DNA of 21,488 nucleotides from GCA-002282575 sp964493995. GTDB taxonomy: Bacteria > Pseudomonadota > Gammaproteobacteria > Thiomicrospirales > Thiomicrospiraceae. Location of the stretch: assembly GCA_964493995.1 (NCBI GenBank), contig CAZBQD010000037.1, forward strand, positions 1-21,488, given 5' to 3'. Below are positions 1 through 7,250 of this stretch, in pieces; positions within the stretch are counted from its first letter, which is position 1; each line of letters opens with the position of its first letter. A program made the translations under genes and the position numbers. The notes below the pieces were generated by a model. The model worked only from the letters and a program-made list of their open reading frames with translations, was not told the origin of the DNA and did no database searches.

Positions 1-80
1 TATCATCTCATAGAGCCGTCGTGTGAGATATTATGGGCATGGTCGGACGCTTACATCACACCCAAGGATATCTCTGCTGA
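1..80 (+). other. Unresolved 3' end of an upstream unit
   Basis: This is the sequence left of the first terminator. Frame 1 is open from the window edge to a TAG at 100-102, but that stop lies inside the terminator stem. Frame 3 closes with TGA at 24-26 and frame 2 with TAG at 11-13. A 7-bp inverted repeat (GAGATAT at 25-31, ATATCTC at 68-74) encloses a 36-nt loop. The stretch could be a CDS end plus 3' UTR, or the 3' end of a structured RNA. I recognise no RNA family here, and the window cuts it off. Confidence 0.3.
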
Positions 81-117
81 AATAAAAACCCCGCTATGGT
101 AGCGGGGTTGTTATTTT
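81..117. terminator. Bidirectional intrinsic terminator
   Basis: An 8-bp GC-rich stem (CCCCGCTA at 89-96, TAGCGGGG at 100-107) has a 3-nt loop. On the plus strand it is followed by a T-rich stretch (ttgttatttt). On the minus strand it is followed by TTTTTATTT, the complement of the A-rich sequence at 81-88. It most likely ends the transcript coming from the left edge. Confidence 0.85.
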
Positions 118-141
118 ATCGCCAAGCCGAAGCAATTCACG

Positions 142-147
142 TAAAAT
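142..147 (+). promoter_or_regulatory. Candidate -10 box of the YugP-family gene
   Basis: TAAAAT lies at 142-147, ending exactly 7 nt before the ATG at 155. A start point at the usual distance would fall at or next to the ATG, giving a leaderless or near-leaderless mRNA. No good -35 is seen at 16-18 bp spacing, so the call is weak. Confidence 0.35.
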
Positions 148-154
148 AGGGCGC

Positions 155-844
155 ATGAATACACTATTACTGGTTGCGATTGGCTTGGTTGCCGTCGCGC
201 TCTACCTACCCCAATGGCATACACAACGCATTCTCAAGCGGTTTAGTGCGCCTCATCCTACTCTACCGGGTACAGGCTCTCAGTTTGCCGAACACCTACT
301 CAAACAGCAAGGACTAACTCATGTTCGGGTAGAAGAAACTCGTGACGGCGACCATTACGACCCTCTCAGCAAAACCGTGCGTCTCTCACCCGACAACTTT
401 CATCGTAATTCGTTGACCGCCATCGTTACTGTTGCGCATGAAGTGGGTCATGCCATTCAAGATGCTCAAGGCTACGAAGCCCTACAAAGACGCACTGAAC
501 TCGTGACGCGTGCACAAAGCTTTGCACGTTTTTCGGGCTGGGCTTTGATTGCCTTACCCATTTTATTGGTCGTTATTCACAGCCCCATTTTGGCTGCCTT
601 AGCCTTTGCCATTGGCTTTGTCTCTCAGTTTGGCGGCGTACTGGTTAATATCACCACCCTTCCAGTTGAGTTAGATGCCAGCTTTAATCGCGCCATGCCC
701 TTGCTGGCACAAAGCAATTTATTAAGCCCTAAAGAACTGCATTCGGCTAAACGCATTTTACGCGCTTGCGCCATGACCTATGTCGCCGGCTCTTTATCCA
801 GCCTGTTGAATTTGTGGAAGTGGATGAAGGCGATCCGTCGCTGA
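155..844 (+). CDS. YugP-family membrane zinc metallopeptidase
   Basis: The 229-aa protein belongs to the neutral zinc metallopeptidase YugP family (Zn_peptidase_2). The zinc-binding HEVGH is at residues 95-99, and a Glu in LPVELDASFNRA (E172) fits the third ligand. An N-terminal hydrophobic helix (about 3-20) and one or two membrane segments after the active site (about 127-165) place it in the inner membrane; the catalytic side is expected to be cytoplasmic. Length is normal for the family. The substrate is unknown. The start is set by the N-terminal anchor; the only upstream purine-rich stretch is a weak AGGG. The last 51 bp overlap the convergent hemY tail, so both C-termini share DNA. It stands alone between a terminator and the heme operon, which gives no functional hint. 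Confidence 0.88.
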   Translation: MNTLLLVAIGLVAVALYLPQWHTQRILKRFSAPHPTLPGTGSQFAEHLLKQQGLTHVRVEETRDGDHYDPLSKTVRLSPDNFHRNSLTAIVTVAHEVGHAIQDAQGYEALQRRTELVTRAQSFARFSGWALIALPILLVVIHSPILAALAFAIGFVSQFGGVLVNITTLPVELDASFNRAMPLLAQSNLLSPKELHSAKRILRACAMTYVAGSLSSLLNLWKWMKAIRR

Positions 845-1993
845 TGCGGCTTGCAGTTGGTTACACAGCAAACGCCGCCCCGCTTCAGGGTTAGACTGAG
901 CCGCATATAAATCGGACAAAGCCACTGCCACCTGCGCATTTGGGGCAAGCTGCAAACTGTGCAACAAGTCTTGTTCCGCTTGTTGACTCATACCCTGCTG
1001 TTGCGCCAGCAACCCCGACAACCACCATAAAGCTGGCTCGTTTGGTGCGTTTTTCAACCACTGTTGCACCTGCTTTAATTCACGATAAGGGTCTTGCCCA
1101 ATCAAAGCTACTAACAAAGGCAATAGTTGCGCATCCCAGCGCTGCTCCAAGGCTTTCACCACCACTTGCCATAAAGTAGCAGACGCACCCCACACCAAGG
1201 CGCGTTCGACATAGGCTTTGGCAATCAGCGGATGACGCTGTTGTGAGCGAGACAGGGCTTTCCACTCAGCTTCCAGCAGTTCTCGGTTGTCGGCTTGGCT
1301 GAGGGATTGCGCCAGTAACGTTGATTGCAGTTCCAAATAACGCGAACGAGATAAGGCATTTTTCGCTTCTGGTAAATAACCTGCTAGGCTTTGCCAGTCC
1401 GATAAGCGCTCTAGTGCCTGCACGCGCATGGCTTTTAAGGTGCGCTGTTTTGGGTAGAGCGATTGCAGAGAGTCAATGAGTGCCAAAGCCCGTTCGGGCT
1501 GCTCATCCATTAACCAACGACTGTGTAATAGCTGAATGGTAAAGGCCTGATCGGGCGCTAAGGCAAGGGCTTTCTCGATATAAGCATCACGCTGCGCGAA
1601 TTGATGCTGAGCCTGCGCTAACTGCGCCGCCAGACAATAACGTAACCACTGACTGGCATCCTTGCCAGCCACCAAGGCCTGCATCGCCTTGTCATCTTCT
1701 TGCAGCGCCAATGCCTGCAAGCCTTGAGCGACATGCTTCATCGGTAGCGCAGCACGCTTGCCTTCTCGCCAACGACGCCAACGTTCTGGCAAGTGCCAAA
1801 CTCCGAGCAATACTCGCATGACTCCATAGCCCACAGCAGCAACTAAGACCAGTAACAACGCCAGAAAGCTCACCGAGGTTTCAATTAACCAACCCGACCA
1901 ATTAACCGCAACATAACCCTGTTCACTGACCGCAAACATGGCCAAACCAGCACCCAAAAGCGCTAGCAGACCCCAAACAATGAGTCGAATCAT
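794..1993 (-). CDS. hemY: HemY, membrane TPR protein of the heme operon
   Basis: This 399-aa protein is the proteobacterial HemY, an inner-membrane TPR protein linked to late porphyrin synthesis. It is not the unrelated protoporphyrinogen oxidase also called HemY. Two N-terminal membrane helices are visible (about 3-23 and 40-62), followed by a basic stretch (about 70-82) and a long alpha-helical, Leu/Ala/Gln-rich region with TPR-like repeats (for example about 130-200 and 310-375). The N-terminal pair matches the HemY_N domain. Its ATG overlaps the hemX TGA by 4 nt (ATGA), so the two are probably translationally coupled. Proteins of this type are thought to organise or feed back on the heme pathway; the exact role is not settled. 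The 3' end overlaps the YugP-family gene on the other strand by 51 bp. Confidence 0.9.
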   Translation of the reverse strand: MIRLIVWGLLALLGAGLAMFAVSEQGYVAVNWSGWLIETSVSFLALLLVLVAAVGYGVMRVLLGVWHLPERWRRWREGKRAALPMKHVAQGLQALALQEDDKAMQALVAGKDASQWLRYCLAAQLAQAQHQFAQRDAYIEKALALAPDQAFTIQLLHSRWLMDEQPERALALIDSLQSLYPKQRTLKAMRVQALERLSDWQSLAGYLPEAKNALSRSRYLELQSTLLAQSLSQADNRELLEAEWKALSRSQQRHPLIAKAYVERALVWGASATLWQVVVKALEQRWDAQLLPLLVALIGQDPYRELKQVQQWLKNAPNEPALWWLSGLLAQQQGMSQQAEQDLLHSLQLAPNAQVAVALSDLYAAQSNPEAGRRLLCNQLQAASATDRLHPLPQIQQAG

Positions 1994-3036
1994 GGCTGTG
2001 ATGCCACAGTTGGTTGAGCTAAATAATCACGCAAATAACGCCATGCTGGTTGCTCCCAACCCGACCAAGTTTGCCAGCCCGTCAGCTGTGCGGACATGGT
2101 GTCTGGCAAGCTCACCGCCATCACGCCCAACAACTGCGCTAACTGCTGACTTTCCCCTTGCACCAAACGAGGTTGATTCGTTTGTACGCCCCAGCGCAAC
2201 TGCGCCAGTGCCATACTCGCTTGTGTTTGCCACAAGCTCGCATCTCTTAACTGGGTTAGCCGACTGGCATCAACTTCTTGTGCCGGCGTAATGCGAATAA
2301 ATTTGAGCAAACCACTCCACCAAGACGCTGGTTCACCCTCCTTCACTTCGCTCGTGGGTTGAATCAGCCCATCGGCAGAAGCAGGCGCATAGTAATCGAT
2401 CAGTCCTTGCCAAACGCGCCAGGTTTGCTCATTGACGCTGGCAGCGCGCTCGTTCGATAAACCAGTCAGGACTTGCGCTTCTTGCGTTAACGCAAGGCGT
2501 AACGGATGATTCTCCTCAACACCTTGCTGTGCCAACAAGGTCTGCCAGTGTTCTATAAAACCCAGCAACGCCGCTGGTTCGACCAATAACAAGGACAAAC
2601 CTTCAAGCTGTGCTGTCATCAGTTTAACGATGTTCGTATCGGTGAATTGCCAAGGTTGTTGCTGTTCACGCGCTTTTAAGCGTGCATCAACTTGCGCCAA
2701 GTTATCTGATAACTCTTGACGTAAAACAGCCGCCAAGGTTTGCTGCTGTTCGAGCAAACTTTGTTGTTGTGTTCGCCACTGGGTTTGTTGCGACTCTACC
2801 CACTGCTGGTTATCGCTGAGCGCCTGCGCTTGCGACGCCTCCAAAGACAATAAACGTTGCCCCAACAGCATCACCACCAACAAAGACAAGAGCGCTAAAA
2901 AAGCGCCTAGCACGCCTGTCCAGAGCAACCATTTGGGGGATTTAGCCGGAGGCAAGCCCTCAACTGTATTGGTTTGATTCAGTTTGGGGGATTCTGTTAC
3001 TGCTTCCGTTACGCTTGCATTGGGTGTATTTTCCAT
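1990..3036 (-). CDS. hemX: HemX, membrane-anchored heme operon protein
   Basis: The 348-aa protein has a polar cytoplasmic N-terminus, a single membrane helix at about 36-60 (WLLWTGVLGAFLALLSLLVV), a Gln-rich coiled coil (about 65-120) and a helical C-terminal domain. This is the architecture of HemX. The family is often annotated as uroporphyrin-III C-methyltransferase, but it has no SAM-binding fold, and none is visible here. Its position after hemD and before hemY is the standard gammaproteobacterial order. HemX and HemY are thought to act as partners at the membrane. The start is supported by an ACGAGAAC stretch before the ATG. Unlike the tight hemC/hemD and hemX/hemY joints, 185 bp separate it from hemD. 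Confidence 0.9.
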   Translation of the reverse strand: MENTPNASVTEAVTESPKLNQTNTVEGLPPAKSPKWLLWTGVLGAFLALLSLLVVMLLGQRLLSLEASQAQALSDNQQWVESQQTQWRTQQQSLLEQQQTLAAVLRQELSDNLAQVDARLKAREQQQPWQFTDTNIVKLMTAQLEGLSLLLVEPAALLGFIEHWQTLLAQQGVEENHPLRLALTQEAQVLTGLSNERAASVNEQTWRVWQGLIDYYAPASADGLIQPTSEVKEGEPASWWSGLLKFIRITPAQEVDASRLTQLRDASLWQTQASMALAQLRWGVQTNQPRLVQGESQQLAQLLGVMAVSLPDTMSAQLTGWQTWSGWEQPAWRYLRDYLAQPTVASQP

Positions 3037-3051
3037 AATGTTCTCGTTAAC

Positions 3052-3188
3052 CTCTAAAAAAACCTAAGGAAAGGGGGTCTGGGGGAAGGGGTTCGAGAAA
3101 ATGGCATATGACCCTTTGGTTTAACACCTTCCACCAGAGATAAAATAAACTTGGGAACTCTAAAAATTGCACGAAGTGATTTTTAGAG
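3052..3188. repeat. Possible small inverted-repeat element between hemD and hemX
   Basis: CTCTAAAAA at 3052-3060 and TTTTTAGAG at 3180-3188 form 9-bp inverted ends, 11 bp with one mismatch. A second copy of the left motif lies at 3158-3166. Between them is a G-rich tract at about 3068-3091 (runs of five, five and four G). No target-site duplication is evident and no ORF is present. This could be a MITE-like insertion or simply a leader region; the call is tentative. Confidence 0.3.
3158..3188 (-). repeat. Perfect 10-bp AT-rich hairpin between hemD and hemX
   Basis: CTCTAAAAAT (3158-3167) pairs with ATTTTTAGAG (3179-3188). The 11-nt loop can add an inner CAC/GTG stem with a 2-nt bulge. It lies 33 bp after the hemD stop. 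It has no clean T-tract after it, so it would be a poor intrinsic terminator; RNA processing or partial attenuation between hemCD and hemXY is possible. Confidence 0.6.
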
Positions 3189-3221
3189 ATACCTACTCCT
3201 TAGCAGATTGAATAGCCAATC

Positions 3222-3956
3222 TTATTGACAGGCTTTAGCCGCCTCAATTAAGCCCTGAGAACTGGTCGCTGTCGCCACCTGAATCTCGCCCTGCCAGCCC
3301 TTAGCGCGGGCAAAATCGGCAATGCGCTGACTCATGACCGCCAAAGGCAAGGCCATTAACCGACGGCGAAAGCCCACCGGCGTCGCATTCACGGCACAGG
3401 TTAAACTCTCGGCACTGGCCACACTCACTACCGCCCGATCCTGCTGCAGAAAAGTCGTTAGCATGCCTTGATCAACAGACTTGCACACGCGGCGATAAAG
3501 GGGAATTTCCGTGACTAGCGCACCACGCTTGGTCAGTTGTGTCAGCAAGGTAGTGCGCCCACCCTCGCCTTTCAAAATAACCATACCCTTACCCTCAGTA
3601 TGCGCCAACACAGGCTCACTTAACAAGCCCTCAGAATCACTTTGCGCCGGTACGATGGCTTCAATGCCTCGTTGCTGTAAAGCATGACCCGTTGCTGCCC
3701 CAACCGCTAGGTAGGTCGCTTGCTTCGGCCAATCAATACCCGACTTTTCCAAACTGGTCACGGCGTAGCGACTGGTGACGATGATCATCTGCGCTTGCAT
3801 CAACTGACGTAAGGCTTCGTGAGTTGGGGATTGCCAGAAAATATCCATCACCGGCATCAACCAAGGCGTCATACCCGCATCGCGCGCCAGTTGCGCCATA
3901 GTCTCGCCATCCGGATTAGGACGGGTTACCCACAACTGCTGTACCGGTGAGGTCAT
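3222..3956 (-). CDS. hemD: Uroporphyrinogen-III synthase
   Basis: This 244-aa cytosolic enzyme converts hydroxymethylbilane to uroporphyrinogen III, inverting ring D during closure. The family is poorly conserved. The sequence shows the two expected alpha/beta lobes, with typical segments near the N-terminus (LWVTRPNPDGETMAQLARDAG), ITVSRYAV-like 'IIVTSRYAVTSL', the hinge-spanning 'LILKGEGGR'-like stretch, and 'IPLYRR'. Length is normal. The identification rests largely on following hemC: the hemD ATG overlaps the hemC TGA in an ATGA joint. It is probably co-transcribed and translationally coupled with hemC. Confidence 0.93.
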   Translation of the reverse strand: MTSPVQQLWVTRPNPDGETMAQLARDAGMTPWLMPVMDIFWQSPTHEALRQLMQAQMIIVTSRYAVTSLEKSGIDWPKQATYLAVGAATGHALQQRGIEAIVPAQSDSEGLLSEPVLAHTEGKGMVILKGEGGRTTLLTQLTKRGALVTEIPLYRRVCKSVDQGMLTTFLQQDRAVVSVASAESLTCAVNATPVGFRRRLMALPLAVMSQRIADFARAKGWQGEIQVATATSSQGLIEAAKACQ

Positions 3957-4879
3957 GCGCGACCGTAAACCGCGTCTAAGATAGACTTGGCGCCATTCGT
4001 TAATAATTCTTGCGCCAAATCTTCGCCCATTGCTTGCGCATCCGCTGCAGAGCCCTTGCGCTCACCGCGGATAATGGTCTTGCCATCTAGGCTGGCCACC
4101 AGACCACGCAACCAAATCTGCTCGCCTTGCCAAATGGCGTAAGAGCCAATCGGCACCTGACAACCCCCTTCTAAAGCCGCATTCATGGCACGTTCGGCAC
4201 GCACACAGGCCAAAGTTGACTCATCATTCAAGCAATCAACAAACCCCTGTGTCCTCGCATCATTGGCCAGCACTTCAATGGCCAAAGCGCCTTGCGCCAC
4301 AGCAGGCAAGCAAACTTCCGCTGGAATGACACTACGAATACGTTCCGGCATGTCCATGCGTTCTAACCCGGCAGCCGCTAGAATAATGGCGTCGTACTGA
4401 CCCTCATCTAATTTACGCATACGGGTATGAATGTTGCCGCGTAAATCATGCAACTGTAAATCGGGGCGCACCGCTAACAACTGACTTTTACGGCGCAAAC
4501 TGGAGGTTCCGACAATCGCCCCTTGTGGCAACTCATCTAAACTGGCATAAGTATTAGAAACAAAGGCATCTAGGGGGTTATGTCTGGCCATCACCGCACC
4601 CACGGCAAAGCCTTCTGGCAAGACAGCGGGTAAGTCTTTCATGCTGTGTACCGCCAACTGAGCCTTGCCTGCCAACATCTGCTCTTCTAATTCCTTAATA
4701 AACAGTCCTTTACCGCCAATTTTCGCTAAAGGCACATCCAACAAGACATCGCCTTGCGTGCTCATACCAATCAATTCAATGGCTAATTGAGGGTGTTGCT
4801 GCAATAACTGGGCTTTGACAAATTCGGCTTGCCACATAGCTAATGGGCTTTTTCGCGTGGCGATGAATAACTGATTCAT
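3953..4879 (-). CDS. hemC: Porphobilinogen deaminase (hydroxymethylbilane synthase)
   Basis: This 308-aa enzyme joins four porphobilinogen molecules into hydroxymethylbilane. The motifs are clear: the N-terminal IATRKSPLAMWQA, HSMKDLP with the catalytic Asp at D82, GTSSLRRKSQL, HDLRGNIHTRM, and EGGCQVPIGSYA, in which C240 carries the dipyrromethane cofactor. Length matches the family. The ATG at 4879 is preceded by AGGAAG 11 nt upstream. It is the first gene of the heme block and is divergent from the thioredoxin-like gene, with only 48 bp between the two start codons. Confidence 0.97.
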   Translation of the reverse strand: MNQLFIATRKSPLAMWQAEFVKAQLLQQHPQLAIELIGMSTQGDVLLDVPLAKIGGKGLFIKELEEQMLAGKAQLAVHSMKDLPAVLPEGFAVGAVMARHNPLDAFVSNTYASLDELPQGAIVGTSSLRRKSQLLAVRPDLQLHDLRGNIHTRMRKLDEGQYDAIILAAAGLERMDMPERIRSVIPAEVCLPAVAQGALAIEVLANDARTQGFVDCLNDESTLACVRAERAMNAALEGGCQVPIGSYAIWQGEQIWLRGLVASLDGKTIIRGERKGSAADAQAMGEDLAQELLTNGAKSILDAVYGRA

Positions 4880-4891
4880 ATTTTAATAAGC

Positions 4892-4920
4892 TTCCTAAAC
4901 GAGTTAGCCTATTCTATAAT
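4892..4920 (+). promoter_or_regulatory. Sigma70-type promoter of the thioredoxin-like gene
   Basis: A perfect TATAAT lies at 4915-4920, with a weak -35 (TTCCTA, 4892-4897) at 17-bp spacing. The -10 ends 7 nt before the ATG at 4928, so transcription would begin at or beside the start codon. It occupies the 48-bp divergent gap with hemC, whose own promoter must overlap it or lie inside the neighbouring coding region. Confidence 0.6.
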
Positions 4921-4927
4921 AAAAACC

Positions 4928-5434
4928 ATGAAAATATCTCGACGATTGCTCCTAAGCTCTGCACTACTCTTGCCCTTACTGGGTATCGGAGCCTGTGATG
5001 CTGCCAAACCCTCAGACTTAATGACGGTCAATGATTTGTCCAGCTTAGCGCAAGAAGCGCAGACAGCTAAGCTGCCCATTTTGTTGTTTGCCACCGCACC
5101 CCATTGTCGTTATTGCCATCAGCTAGAACGCGATGTCATTCAGCCCATGCTGAAAAACAAACAATACCAGCAAAAAGTACTGATGCGCCGCTTAGATTTA
5201 GGTCAAGACACCATCGTGGATTTCGATGGGCAAACGCAAGATATCATGCGGGTGGCTAAACGTTACAAAGCACAGCTCACGCCAACCATCGTCTTTTTAG
5301 CGCCTGATGGTAGCATTATTGAAGATCACATTTTGGGCGTGGTTGCCGACATCGACCAATATGGCGGCATGATTGACGCCCGCCTCAACAGCGCCCTAAG
5401 CAAACTGGGTAATCCTGCCCGCATTCTCCATTAA
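4928..5434 (+). CDS. Thioredoxin-fold lipoprotein (SoxW/DsbD-gamma-like)
   Basis: This 168-aa exported protein has a thioredoxin fold. The signal region has twin arginines (R5-R6), a hydrophobic stretch and LLGIGAC ending in C23, which fits a lipobox. Asp at +2 (D24) would favour retention in the inner membrane, facing the periplasm. The redox motif is C60-R-Y-C63 in APHCRYCHQ, and the cis-proline is in LTPT (P119). This points to a periplasmic thiol reductant or oxidant; SoxW-type and TlpA-type proteins are the nearest fits I can suggest. No partner gene (dsbD, sox genes) is nearby. It is followed 24 bp later by purU and may be co-transcribed with it. The ATG is chosen because it opens the signal peptide; there is no clear Shine-Dalgarno sequence. 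Confidence 0.8.
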   Translation: MKISRRLLLSSALLLPLLGIGACDAAKPSDLMTVNDLSSLAQEAQTAKLPILLFATAPHCRYCHQLERDVIQPMLKNKQYQQKVLMRRLDLGQDTIVDFDGQTQDIMRVAKRYKAQLTPTIVFLAPDGSIIEDHILGVVADIDQYGGMIDARLNSALSKLGNPARILH

Positions 5435-5458
5435 GCCCCAACATAAAGTGATTTAACC

Positions 5459-6331
5459 ATGACCTCATCTACTCCTCATGTCTATCGTTTAAGTATTGCT
5501 TGCCCCGACAAAGTGGGTATTGTTGGTAAAGTCTCTAGCTTTATTGCGCTTTACGGCGGCAACATTACCGAAGCCAATCATCACTTAGACCAAGATGCTG
5601 GCTGGTTCTTTATGCGTACCGAAATCGAGGCGGCTTCTATGCCCTTCGATGTTGAACAATTTCGCACCGCCTTCGAGCCCATTGCGCGTGAGTTTTCTAT
5701 GCAATGGAGCATCAGTGATTCAGCACAGAAAAAGCGCATTGTCTTGTTGGTGAGCCACGAAGCCCATTGCTTGCACGACCTGCTTTACCGTTGGAAAGCG
5801 GGTGAATTGGATGGTGATATTGTCGGCATTGTCGCTAACCATCAGGTGTTGGGAGAAATGGCGGGCTGGTACAACATCCCTTTCTTTTACATTCCCATCA
5901 GTAAAGACAATAAAGCGGAAGCTTTCGCCGCCTACGAAGCCCAAATTGATGCGCTCAACGCCGACGTCATTGTATTGGCGCGTTTCATGCAAATCATGCC
6001 GCCGTCACTGTGCGAACGCTATTTAGGGCGCATGATTAATATTCACCATAGCTTCTTACCGTCATTTATCGGTGCCAAACCCTACCATCAAGCCTTTCAA
6101 CGGGGCGTTAAACTGATTGGTGCCACCTGTCACTATGTGACGCAAGATTTGGATGAAGGCCCCATCATTGAACAAGACGTGATTCGTGTCACCCATCGCC
6201 ACAGCATCGAAGACTTACAACGCCTAGGTCGAGATGTGGAACGCAATGTGCTCGCCAGAGGACTGATTTATCACTTAGAAGATCGCGTTATGATACACGG
6301 CCATAAAACTGTGGTATTGTTGGAAGGTTAG
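5459..6331 (+). CDS. purU: Formyltetrahydrofolate deformylase
   Basis: This 290-aa enzyme hydrolyses 10-formyl-THF to THF and formate, balancing one-carbon pools and supplying formate for purine synthesis. An N-terminal ACT domain (about 8-85, opening RLSIACPDKVGIVGKVSSF) is followed by a formyltransferase-type domain (about 93-285). The catalytic triad expected of that fold is visible: N194 and H196 in INIHHSFLPSF and D232 in DLDEGPIIEQD. Length and domain order are typical. In other bacteria the ACT domain senses methionine and glycine. The gene lies 24 bp after the lipoprotein gene and 34 bp before the HDOD gene, all on the same strand. Confidence 0.96.
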   Translation: MTSSTPHVYRLSIACPDKVGIVGKVSSFIALYGGNITEANHHLDQDAGWFFMRTEIEAASMPFDVEQFRTAFEPIAREFSMQWSISDSAQKKRIVLLVSHEAHCLHDLLYRWKAGELDGDIVGIVANHQVLGEMAGWYNIPFFYIPISKDNKAEAFAAYEAQIDALNADVIVLARFMQIMPPSLCERYLGRMINIHHSFLPSFIGAKPYHQAFQRGVKLIGATCHYVTQDLDEGPIIEQDVIRVTHRHSIEDLQRLGRDVERNVLARGLIYHLEDRVMIHGHKTVVLLEG

Positions 6332-6365
6332 TAATTAGTGTAAGCAACAGTGCAGGCAAAATCGA

Positions 6366-7241
6366 ATGGCAATGCGTAAAAGTGGTGATATTCTTTCCGA
6401 ACTCAAGCGACTTAATCGCTTGCCCGAAATTCCCCACACCCTCAGTCAGTTCGAGGAAGCCTGGAAAAGTCCGACCAAACACATTCAAGAATTGAGCGCC
6501 ATTGTTGAAGCCGATGCTGCTATCAGCAAACGCGTTATGGACACCGCCAACTCAGTGCTCTATCGTGGCGACAGCAATGTGAGCAGTGTCACCAACGCGG
6601 TGAGTCGTTTGGGCGTGATTGAAACCCGCAATATTGTGCACGCCATTAGTCTGCATAGCACCTTCACCAGTCATTTAATTGACGCGCGAAAATTCTGGCG
6701 TCATAGCATTACCGCCGCCTTCTCTGCCAAACATTTGGCAGAATACATGAACAAACGCTTTAAGTGGCAAGTCGATCCCGCCGTGGCCTTCCTAGCGGGA
6801 CTACTACACGAGGCAGGTAGCGTGTTGATGGCGCGTTTTTTCATGCGCGAGTACGAAATTCTGCGTGAACAGTCCGATTCGCTTGATTCCTTCACCGATA
6901 ATGAACCCAAACTGCTGCACATGAATCACGCTGTGCTAGGGGCGGCGCTGTTCAAAAGCTGGGATTTGCCACACGAAGTCATTATGGCAGTGGCCGGACA
7001 TCATCACCCTGCGCGTATTCATGCCGATCACTATCAAATTGCTTATGTCACCTGCTTGGCTGAAGGCGCTTGTTGGCTCATCGGTGAAGGCAATGGCTTT
7101 ATCGAAGCCGACACGAATCAAACCTCTGCACACCTCATTGAAAATTTAGAACGAGAAAGGCTGACACGGGATCATCTCGCTTTCTTAGCAAAACAAGCCC
7201 AAGCTGACAGTGAATCCTCTAACATGCTAGGCATGTTTTAA
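6366..7241 (+). CDS. HDOD-domain signalling protein
   Basis: The 291-aa cytosolic protein consists mainly of an HDOD domain (about 15-215): LPEIPHTLSQFEEAW, then a helical region with the degenerate HD-like site GLLHEAG in place of a catalytic His-Asp pair, and AGHHHPA downstream. HDOD proteins are non-catalytic relatives of HD phosphohydrolases and act in bacterial signalling, often with c-di-GMP or chemotaxis-type systems. The C-terminal 75 residues are helical without a known domain. The ATG at 6366 or the one at 6372 could serve; the first is kept. It is followed 9 bp later by the MnmC-like gene, so the two are probably co-transcribed. The specific role is unknown. Confidence 0.85.
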   Translation: MAMRKSGDILSELKRLNRLPEIPHTLSQFEEAWKSPTKHIQELSAIVEADAAISKRVMDTANSVLYRGDSNVSSVTNAVSRLGVIETRNIVHAISLHSTFTSHLIDARKFWRHSITAAFSAKHLAEYMNKRFKWQVDPAVAFLAGLLHEAGSVLMARFFMREYEILREQSDSLDSFTDNEPKLLHMNHAVLGAALFKSWDLPHEVIMAVAGHHHPARIHADHYQIAYVTCLAEGACWLIGEGNGFIEADTNQTSAHLIENLERERLTRDHLAFLAKQAQADSESSNMLGMF

Positions 7242-7250
7242 CCGCCACTC

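Noticed and set aside
1..102. Frame-1 open stretch from the left edge to the TAG at 100-102
   Set aside because: It would end inside the terminator stem, and the residues suggest no known protein end.
1938..2291. 117-codon plus-strand ORF opposite the hemX/hemY joint
   Set aside because: Low-complexity, Pro/Ala/Ser-rich translation typical of the antisense of real genes, and fully covered by hemX and hemY.
3068..3091. G-quadruplex in the hemD-hemX gap
   Set aside because: Only three runs of three or more G are present (five, five, four), so a standard four-tract quadruplex cannot be drawn with confidence.
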